Origin: Acorus gramineus
Taxonomy: Eukaryota; Streptophyta; Magnoliopsida; Acorales; Acoraceae
Reading direction: 5' to 3'
NCBI GenBank assembly: GCA_030737835.1
Contig: CM060850.1
Span: 6,997,299 to 7,061,298, forward strand
DNA: 64,000 nt
Shown here: in pieces, positions 55,640 through 64,000 of the stretch
Numbering within the stretch: position 1 is the stretch's first letter
How the letters are laid out: the number at the start of each line of letters is the position of its first letter
Translations under genes and position numbers: made by a program
The notes under the pieces: generated by a model
What the model saw: the letters and a program-made list of their open reading frames with translations, nothing else
Database searches by the model: none
Told to the model about the DNA's origin: nothing

Positions 55640-56093
55640 TTTTTAAAAGGGAAAAATCCATATAACCCCCTGCAATCTTCATGATATCCATATAACCCCT
55701 GTAATCTCAATATATCCATATAACCCCCTGTAAACACACCATAAATGCAAATAACCTCCCGTGGTTAATTTTTTTTTTTAACAGAATTCAAATATTTCGG
55801 ACATATTGCGTTATCTAAACCATGGTTAGTAAATATGTATTCTTTTAACCCTCGAAAAACGGTCAATACTTAAAAAAAACCCTCATATTTCTAATTTTAC
55901 ACTATTTTAGGGGTTTTTTTTGAAAGTATTGACTGCTTTCAGAGGGTTAAAATGATACATATTTGTTAACCATGGTTTAGATATCTCAATATGTCCGAAA
56001 TATTCCAATTCTGTTAAAAAAAATTTAACCGTGAGGATTATTTGCATTTATGGTGTGTTTAAGGGGGTTATATGGATATTTTCCTTTTTAAAA
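55640..56093. mobile_element. Foldback MITE, copy D, with 9-bp duplication
   Basis: The element 55649-56084 starts GGGAAAAATCCATATAACCC and ends GGATATTTTCC. TTTTTAAAA flanks it exactly at 55640-55648 and 56085-56093. Three tandem ATCCATATAACCCCCTG units begin the left arm; the right arm has one. Inside, GACATATTGCG, AACCATGGTTA and ACCCTCGAAAAACGGTCAA are all matched in inverted form, so the two arms form an almost complete hairpin. Its core differs from A-C, which suggests a subfamily. Confidence 0.9.
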
Positions 56094-57421
56094 TTGTGAG
56101 AAAAGAGGATAGACATGGGGATAAGTGAGAGACAAACAATTATCGACTTAGTTATAAAAAATAATTAAAATAAATGTGAACAATTATCTTGATTTGTATA
56201 TAATAATGATTTTAAGTTTTATCCAGAAGGTGGAGTAACATTTATCTAATTTTTTCCTTTTAATTTTACAGTGTGAGTATGAATCAAATAAATAGATATT
56301 TTATCTTTTAAGATTAGAATAACTTATCCCCGAAATATCATCCTCCTACCAAACTATCCCTAAACTTGTTAAATACATCTTCAAAAGCATCCTTTCATCT
56401 GTTCATACGTATACTCTACAACAATGAATATGCACTCTCTATTTGGATATTAATGGTTAAAAAATTGTATATTATCAATTCAGGCTGCATTTTTTTTAAG
56501 AACAATTCAGTCTACAAAATTGAACAATATTTCCTTTGATTTGGATTTGGACTTGAGTGAGGATAGACTCAAAGCCCATTAATTTTGTCTAAAAATTGGC
56601 CAGCATAAGGTGAGGCCCATGGTGCTCCCTATGAACCCAGTCATTTATTCAGTTTTTTTTTTTTGGGCACTTTTTTTTGAATTTTTAAGATTTATGATTA
56701 TCTGATGAACCACGTGATTTTATAAAACAATGAAACATGTACTCGAACAAGTTTATATGTATACTTTTTTTTTTCTTTCTTAGGACCGGTTTGGGAATGA
56801 GGTGGGGTGTCTGCGGTGATGGAACACAGGGGGAGAGACTGGAGGTGGGCGAAGCAGTGCTTTCATGAGGTGGAAAACGCAAGCCAAAACAGGGAAAATG
56901 CGAATAAGACAACATTAATCAGTGTGTTTGACGCAAGTGTAAAAAACGTCTTTGTCTGCGCATTAGCGTCTGCCGACGCTTAGCATCGCCACCGCTCCCA
57001 AACTCAACAGCCAACCTAACCCTTTTAGTGAGTATGTAGGTTAGAGGGAAATGGAGACTGTGGGGATGATCTTGCTACATACTCTCTTGCAAACCTAATG
57101 TGCTCTGGAATCAACATCCTTGGCATTGTTGTAGTGATCCTCACAAAACAGAAAATTTAAAAAAAAAGGAAGAAATAAGTGCCAACTAAAAACTCTTTCA
57201 AGAATAAGACTTGTCATCGAGTTTTTATTCCTTTTAACAAGTTGATAAAAATACCTTCTATTTACTCAAAAAATCTGGGACATAGTGTTTCAACACTAAG
57301 ACTCTGTTTGGGACTGTCATGGGTGACTTCGCGTTTGAAAAAACAAGGGAACAGTAGAAAAGTATTGTTTACAGGGCTTTTCAAATGCATAGCATTTTTA
57401 TTTATGAACATTGTTTTTCTA
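56094..57421. other. Intergenic region with a possible small MITE
   Basis: No gene seen. At about 56785-56997, GGTTTGGGAATGAGGTGGGG and CCACCGCTCCCAAACTC form rough inverted ends around a GC-richer core. Confidence 0.4.
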
Positions 57422-58201
57422 GTTCTAACTAGACCTGTCAACAGATCGGGTCGGGGTGGATCCGGACCTGACCCGTGACAGGATCCGGCGGGTCCGGAGA
57501 AATGTGGACCCGGACCCGTCCGACCCGACCTGGATGGTTGGGTAAAAAAAAAAAAAAGAGAAGAGCTCATGTATTTGTTTGCCTTATCATTCTATTTGAA
57601 ATTTTTTGTAATAAAACATTATTGTTAATGAGATTATGTTTGAATATAATTTTATACAATTCAAAAGAAGTAAATGAATTATTAAATAAAATCCAAAACA
57701 ATAATCACTAACATAAAAAAAAACATATTAACCTAAATAATAAACATAACTAACCTAAACAACATTCAAAACAATATTAACCTAAACAACATTCAAAACA
57801 ATAAACACTAACATATTAACCTAAATAATAAACATAAATCATGCAACAAACTAATTAATCATACAAATTCAAAAGCTAATAAGTTGATTGTCCAAAACAA
57901 ATTGATTTATAGGCTTGTTATGATTATGATTTATGAACTCGTAGATACAAAAATAAGTTAAGTAAGATATAAAACTATGTATCAACTAATACTAATAATC
58001 TTATAATATATGAGCATATTTTAATAAAACAATCGAGTCTCGAGTCTAACGGATCGGGACGGGGTGGACCCGGACCCGACCCGTTTGTTTGTTCGGGTCC
58101 GCCGGTTCGGGTCCAACTCGGGTCAGGTCCAAATCAGATCGGGTATATTACATGTGTAATCGGGTCCAAGACCTGAACCCGTTGACAGACCTAGTTCTAA
58201 C
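57422..58201. mobile_element. hAT-type MITE with perfect 8-bp duplication
   Basis: The element 57430-58193 starts TAGACCTGTCAACAGATCGG and ends CGTTGACAGACCTA. GTTCTAAC flanks it exactly on both sides (57422-57429 and 58194-58201). Both ends are dense in GGGTCCGGACCCG-type repeats around an AT-rich core. Its ends and duplication size are those of hAT elements; it encodes nothing. Confidence 0.9.
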
Positions 58202-58241
58202 ATAGCCGTTTTTCTATTTGGATATACGGTGATGTTAGACG

Positions 58242-58640
58242 AAGGCCCCGTTTGGTTGCGCGTTAGGGCGCGCTTTTGCTTTTACTTTTTGAAAAGCTGA
58301 AAAGCTAAAAGTTGCAGCCAAACGGAGCAGCTTTTTGTAGAATCGGAAGCTGGATTCCTTTTAATTTTTCCCTCGAAATCTGTGTTTTAAAAAGCTCAGA
58401 AACAACACTTTTTGGTCAGAATCGATTTTTTAAATTGAAAAATAACTTTCTCTGCCAAACATTAAACTCCTTTCAAATATTGATTTCTGATTTAAAAAAA
58501 AATATATTAAAAAAATCAAGATCTAAAATCATCTTAAAAAATAACTTTATTTCAAAAATTACTTTTCAATATGTGTTTACCGAAGTTTTATGTCACATAA
58601 TTCGTCTCACCGCAGATCCTAACCGGGCCAGCCACAAAAT
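58242..58640. mobile_element. Possible MITE in the MPB2C promoter
   Basis: GGCCCCGTTTGGTTGCGCG opens a block with AAAAGCTGAAAAGC and GCAGCCAAACGGAGCAG, and CTAACCGGGCC lies near 58618. The start is typical of plant MITEs, but the right end is uncertain. Confidence 0.35.
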
Positions 58641-58959
58641 TAGTTATTAAACATTTTTTAATTAGCCTCGCCCGCCGCCGACGGCCGGCGAGCACTCCAC
58701 CTTCAAAACCCAAAAATAAACTACTCCTCAACTTCTCGAAATTTACAACTTCGCCCACTTTGACAACTCATGTAATAAAAAGCTCCTTCACATCATTACA
58801 GTGTCAATTCCGTAATAAAACCAGAAAACAGTGGCATTTCAACTCACACTTTCAAAAAGACGTACTCCGTCCGTAGAGAGAGAGGAAGAAAAAACGCAGG
58901 TCCTCTTTGAGTCCTCTTCAAGTCCTCACAAGCGATTCAGTGTTTTTTTAGGGTTTCTA

Positions 58960-58983
58960 CTCTCTCTCTCTCTCTCTCTCTCT
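58960..58983 (+). promoter_or_regulatory. CT repeat in the MPB2C leader
   Basis: Twelve CT units end about 28 bases before the ATG at 59012, in the probable 5' UTR. Confidence 0.6.
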
Positions 58984-59011
58984 GGTCAATTTGTTCTCGA
59001 AATCTGCGACA

Positions 59012-61487
59012 ATGTCGGAGCAGAACGGGAGGATCTCGTCCTCGTCGACATCTCCGACGAAAGCCCACGCCAATGGCGGAAGCGTCGACAGTGTCCTCTA
59101 CAGGAACCTCGTCGATTTGGTCCCCCTCGTCGAGTCTCTCATGGTACCTCCCCTTCTCTCTCGCTCTCTGATTGGTGATACTTTTTTATTTAACAAAATT
59201 GAATTTTTGATGGGGTTTTGTTTGAAATGTATGAAGGATCGGAGGGTGAATCCGTCTTACTCTCGCCGTTCGTCGATGATCTATACGAAGACGCCTTCGC
59301 GGGAGTCTCTTTCAAAGAAGGCATGATTTTTCATTTTATTTCATTTTGTTGATTATTTGTGTTGTAGTTGCTTAGATTGATCTTATGTCAGTTGGGTTCT
59401 GTTTTTTTTTCCTGAACATAAAAAATGGTTCTTTTATTGATTTATTGTGTGAATATTAGTAAAAGATGTCATCTTTGGTGGTGTTCATGCAATTCAGGTG
59501 CATTGTTGTTATTTGGTGGCATTGCCTTTCTGAAATTTACAGAGGTTTTACATGCTTACTGATTTTATGGATTATAATTACTTTGATTTCTTCAATCACA
59601 TCACTATTTCAAATTTTTAGATGGGTGATCAGAAGGGCAGGACGACAGGTCAAATGAAAAAGCGAAGAGATGCTGGAGATAATGAATTGAGCAAGCACAT
59701 CCATGGGGACAACAAAGATGTTGGGGCCAATGATTTCTCGCTCTTCTCGTCAAGGGCACTTTCTGTAGAAAAGGACAGTGAAGAGCTGATCATGTTGAGA
59801 GGTCAGATGGAGGAGCTGCGGAAGAAGCTGTCGGAGAAAGATGACACCTTGAGATCAGCGGAGGATTCTTTAAATCAGATGAGTTCTCTTCATGCTTCCA
59901 TTGGCGATCTTAAACAACAGATGATGGAGAAAGACTCGATGATCAGAACTGTCACTTCACAGCTCTCTAATGCCAGGGTATTTATTTGTGGCTGAAATGT
60001 CTTTTTTTTATTTTCCTTTTTCTATATGGTATTTTCTTTCATTCAGAGATGCCTTCGTTCTCTATGGAAAATTCTAGTGTTGGTTAAGTGCATGAAAATG
60101 CAATATCAAATAAATATGCTACAATACACCAATTCTTCATATGTTTCTGCATACATTTGATTTAAAAATTTGGACCTTCATCCATACTATATAAGGGACT
60201 GATTAGAAAAGCAGGTAAGGAAATAATTTATATGTTGTAGTTTAGCACTTTAACTGATCTGATATCTATGATTACCAAAGAAAGTTCATCAAGTTTTGAT
60301 TGGTCGTTTTTATTGTAATAATAGTAGTCAATTACCAATGAATTTTTTTTTATGTGTGTTATTTCTTGAAAGGTAAATTTTTTTAAGATCATTTATCTAT
60401 CAGCCTCCATTACCAGTTTTGGAGGCTAATGGGGACTATGATGCTATTTGTTTTGCTGGAAGTCCATCGGTATAATTTGTTGCAGCTGTTCTATTGAAGG
60501 ATGGGGATGATAACAGAAATAACTTAAATTTGTTTAACAACAAAACCTGGTAGTTGACCTGGAAGATCCTTCAAAAGGAAAGGGACTTGGATTTTCTTTA
60601 CGTGAATCTGAGTCTAAACTCAGTGATAGTCAGATTTGTTTTTTTTTTTTTTGAAGATTGGTGCCCCCTGGGTTTGATCCCCTAACCTCCTTTACGGGTG
60701 GGGGGTGCTAGCCGACTTAACCATAGCAGTTCACAATAGTCAGATCTGATTGATGGACTGAATTCAAGATATTTTCCCAATTGGATTCAGACTTTCAATA
60801 ATCAGATTCTGAACTGAACTTTACGGGTGGGGGGTGCTAGCCGACTTAACCATAGCAGTTCACAATAGTCAGATCTGATTGATGGACTGAATTCAAGATA
60901 TTTTCCCAATTGGATTCAGACTTTCAATAATCAGATTCTGAACTGAATCAGAACCAAATTTGGGATGTGAACCAATGGAATTGGATCTTTATGATTGCAT
61001 TCTCCTATTTGTTTTCAAGGCTATGTATTTCTGATTCTGAAAATGTAAAACTCCTACACACTTCAAGGGTATGGGAATAGTCATTTGTCATCGTAGTTTA
61101 TTGTTTGTTTATTTGAATATCTATCGAGTTGGTTCTAAAGTTCGGTACCTCAGAATTAGGGTGATCTCCAATCTAATATTCATCCTCCCTATGCACACAC
61201 ATATTTTTATAACATATATCTTTGTCTTGTGGAAGTTGAAACTCTCCTTTTGCAGAATAAGCTTGCTGACAAGCAAGCAGCCCTGGAGAAGATAGAATGG
61301 GAAGTGACTACTACAAACAAAAAAGTGGAGAAGCTCCAGGAAGACCGAAACTCTCTAGAATTTGAAATGTCTTCATTTATTCAACTGTTTGAAACCCTCT
61401 CAGAGTGTGATTCAGTTACATGTCCTGAGGATTATGATGCATCCATCCATCAATTCAATCGGGTTCCCTATATAGTAAGTGCATTGG

Positions 61488-61518
<31 letters not shown>

Positions 61519-62486
61519 ATGAATCTTCAATCATTATGTAACCTAGGAGGCTGTCTACTACTTATGCTTGAGTTGTGACTTATGCTTTAACTCTTAACCT
61601 CTGTTTTTTCCTTGAATAAGGAGGTGGATAAGGGATTAGGGGAGATAGACTTAATTATGGGAAAATATGGTTGTTTAGCATGGAAATTTATTATAATAGT
61701 TAAGGTAGAATAAATTCTCATACATGGGGAGAGAGAATTATTCTTGCTTTCCCATCCCAAACCATAACTAAATTCTAATAAGAACAGAAAGGCTAAAAAT
61801 TATTCCAAACCAATGAATAACTATCAAAAAGAATTCAATAACATTTTTAAAGAAATGAATTATTCCAAGAAATTATTTTTAAGAAAGAAAATATTTGGAA
61901 GAAATGAATATAACTATTTCTTTCAAAAAAGAAATGAATAACTATAAAATACAAAATCATCTAATTCTTTTGTATCCATGTATAATAATTTATGCCTGAA
62001 TACCCCATCCACGAGCCAAATGGGAGATTAGAGAGATCAAGTTGCCTAACTTTCAGAAATATAGACATAGTGATGTGGCAATGAATATATGTATTCTCTA
62101 TCAGCTGCATGTGACTCTTTTGCTTGTGACTGCATGTGAGAGCACACCATCTTGATGCTATGGATGTTGTGCTTTAAAAAGATTGAATGAAAAATTAATG
62201 TTTTTCACTCTTTGCATGCTTTTGTAATCACAAAGATTTCCATATGTGCATATAAGCATAATTGTTCCATTAACAGGCTGGTGGTTAAATATCACCGCTC
62301 ATGTATTTTCTGCGTTCAATGGAGCAGGATGATATCAGTGAATCAGAAATGCAGGAAATAGAAGAGGCGAGGAGATCATATGTTGAAGCTTTGGCTGTTG
62401 CAAAAGAAAAAGAAGATGAAGAATCATTAGCTGGTGCAATTGAAGCCAGGTTAAGGCTTCTGTCTCTCATATTCAGAACCAGCTAA
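59012..62486 (+). CDS. MPB2C: MPB2C, microtubule-associated / movement-protein-binding protein, complete
   Basis: A plant coiled-coil protein that binds microtubules, KNOX homeodomain proteins and tobamovirus movement protein and limits their cell-to-cell spread. Exons 59012-59143, 59237-59320, 59621-59977, 61256-61474 and 62328-62486 join in phase to 316 codons plus stop (Arabidopsis about 326). Family segments: VLYRNLVDLVPLVESLMDRR, SSMIYTKTPSRESLSKK, FSLFSSRALSVEKDSEEL, LADKQAALEKIEWEV and KEKEDEESLAGA. Exon 3 and exon 4 are mostly heptad coiled coil (about residues 110-245). Exon 2 ends AAG followed by GC, not GT, so intron 2 is a GC-AG intron; without it the frame stops after one codon. 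The N-terminus is Ser-rich and differs from Arabidopsis. A CT tract follows the exon 4 donor. Confidence 0.95.
60639..60745 (-). mobile_element. tRNA-derived SINE in MPB2C intron 3
   Basis: On the minus strand, CTATGGTTAAGTCGGCTAGC (A-box region) and GGTTAGGGGATCAAACCC (B-box region) are followed by a short body and a poly(A) tail (T run at 60639-60651). It is oriented against the gene. Confidence 0.65.
60690..60947. repeat. Perfect 129-bp tandem duplication in MPB2C intron 3
   Basis: 60690-60818 and 60819-60947 appear identical, from CTTTACGGGTGGGGGGTGC to AGATTCTGAACTGAA. The duplicated unit begins inside the SINE, so it arose after that insertion. Confidence 0.95.
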
Positions 62487-64000
62487 AAAAATGTTGGTGA
62501 GGAACAATTGCGAACTCTGCAACCACGATGTCTTAGGTTTAAAGTCAAACTCATAAAAAAATTCCAAATTCCAGTACTCAAAATGCTCTCTCTCTTCTTT
62601 TTTTTTTTTGTATAATGTGTGTGGTTATATTGCAAAAATCCATATTTATCAGAGAGTTTGGTTGTGCCTATAGTAAATGCCCATGACATAATTTGCTCAA
62701 AGTTCCTCCAAATTTTTCATTATTTTTATAGCTGTCTGGAGTGGGGTTCAATGATTGCTTTCGAGTACACAGGTGGGATTGAAGCTTGCATAGTTATCAT
62801 CTGCATGAAACTGTGAATGAGCTTTTCAAAACTCTCATCATAATTGATACTGAGATGAATCGTATAATTTTGGATTTAAGTTTGTGTGGAATTTGTCACA
62901 TCTTTGTTGTAACCAATTTGGAGAAATGAATACAGAAAATCCCTGCCATCATGATTGTGTATCCTAAGATATTTGTTCCAAATCTATTTCTTGGGATTTC
63001 CACATAAATATGTCACATTGCGCTTATAATAAGAGAGAAGCTGCTTAGTCCACAATTATCATTATAATGTACCTGTCACCCATTATTTATCAGGAACCTT
63101 TAATTGTTAACACTTGATCTTTGTTGAGCATCTTCAATCCTATACTTAAACTTTTACTCAAATTTAAATTTGAATAAAAATCACCGAAAAACATCTCCAA
63201 CTATTTATCCATGCTAAATTAAATTTTTACTCAAATCTTTATTCAAATCAAGGGAGACTGAAATCTTTACCCAAATTTTCAACGGCTCTTTTTTTCTTTT
63301 ATCTCCACATTCTTCCCATGATGTTTTTTTTCTTCAACTCCACCTTCAACTTTTAATGAAGGAGAATAAATCACAAGAAATTTTTATTTTATCGAGAATG
63401 GAAAATCTCTTGGAACCCAAAAAATAAAATAAAATAAAATCATGTGATTTTCTTTTTTCAGTTTTCATCTTTGTTTTTTTTTTACTTCTTATTTTTACAT
63501 TTTTTTTTAAATTGATGATTATGCTTTTTACTTTTGAATATCTTAGAGGGAAGATCACGTTGTTATGATTATGATTTTTACTTTTGAATATATTTGAGGG
63601 AAGAATTTTTTTTTTTCTTTTTGAAAAATGAAAACCGGTGGGAAATGAGGGAAGAAAAATTGAGTGGCAAATATGTTTGGAGGAAAGACTTTGAAAATGT
63701 TTATAAAAAATATTTGGGAGAAGATGAAATTTTTTTTAAATATTTAAGTAAAACACAAAGTGATGATAGCACCATATCAAATTAATTATTTACTCTAATT
63801 TTAAGTAAAATTTGGGTATAGATTTGAGTAAATGGAAATGTCCTAATGGTGCAAATAGACCATAAAATCTAATTTTATTAAAACACTTGTGTTAAAAACC
63901 TCAACCCAAAAATGTTGCTGGAAAATTCTAAGTTGGTGCATCTGTATCCCTTTCTGTTCTTGGCTAAGTCTGTCAATCGGACAGATATGGATCGGATATA
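62487..64000. other. Intergenic region 3' of MPB2C
   Basis: The first 450 bases or so are probably MPB2C 3' UTR. At 63125-63850, CATCTTCAATCC / CATCTCCAACTA on the left and ATTTGAGTAAATGGAAATG on the right, with inverted ATTTACTC / GAGTAAAT motifs, suggest a MITE. A ~57-bp unit is tandemly duplicated at about 63520-63605. The window ends inside a copy of the 49466 family. Confidence 0.4.

Noticed and set aside
59621..59977. ATG at 59621 as the start of a separate gene
   Set aside because: It is the first codon of an internal exon after a clean acceptor, and exons 1-2 encode conserved MPB2C sequence in the same phase.

Overview
This is nuclear DNA from a flowering plant. The evidence is split genes with GT-AG introns, AT-rich introns and intergenic DNA, tRNA-derived SINEs and many MITE-like elements, plus plant-specific families: an L-type lectin receptor kinase, a LEC1-type NF-YB, MPB2C and a MIR156 hairpin. 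I cannot name the species. Some first exons (PARN, lectin kinase, LEC1) are markedly GC-rich.

Layout. 1-4956 (-): the 5' seven exons of a PARN-type poly(A) ribonuclease (AHG2-like), running off the left edge. 6811-7005 (+): a possible 64-residue membrane protein. 8584-12077 (-): complete four-exon ALKBH2-type DNA demethylase. 15130-15245 (-): MIR156 hairpin. 15250-20611: repeat-rich, with a foldback MITE, an LTR-like remnant and tandem duplications. 20612-22884 (-): two-exon lectin receptor kinase of the LecRK-VIII type. 24360-28764 (-): LEC1-type NF-YB, whose short first exon lies 3.7 kb upstream of the main exon across a MITE-filled intron. 31595-39704 (-): complete 14-exon SRT1/SIRT6-type sirtuin. 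41787-46097 (-): four coding exons of an acidic plant protein of unknown function with a conserved basic C-terminus. 48360-59011: about 10 kb of repeats with no gene I can support. 59012-62486 (+): complete five-exon MPB2C, with one GC-AG intron. The right edge is intergenic.

Exon boundaries were set by hand from splice sites and codon phase. Every junction in the six multi-exon genes keeps the frame, and reconstructed lengths (ALKBH2 245, lectin kinase 661, LEC1 230, sirtuin 467, unknown 428, MPB2C 316 residues) fit the families where I know them. The genes do not form one pathway. Several (AHG2, LEC1, MIR156, SRT1) are known regulators of ABA response, embryo identity, phase change or chromatin, but linkage here is probably chance.

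The most distinctive sequence-level find is a family of long foldback elements with ends close to GGGAAAAATCC. There are four copies, three of them with exact 9-bp target duplications and one of them in the LEC1 intron. They carry an iterated subterminal motif. Other points are the LEC1 gene structure and promoter, the MIR156 precursor, the GC-AG intron, and an unusual number of local tandem duplications of 64-190 bp.
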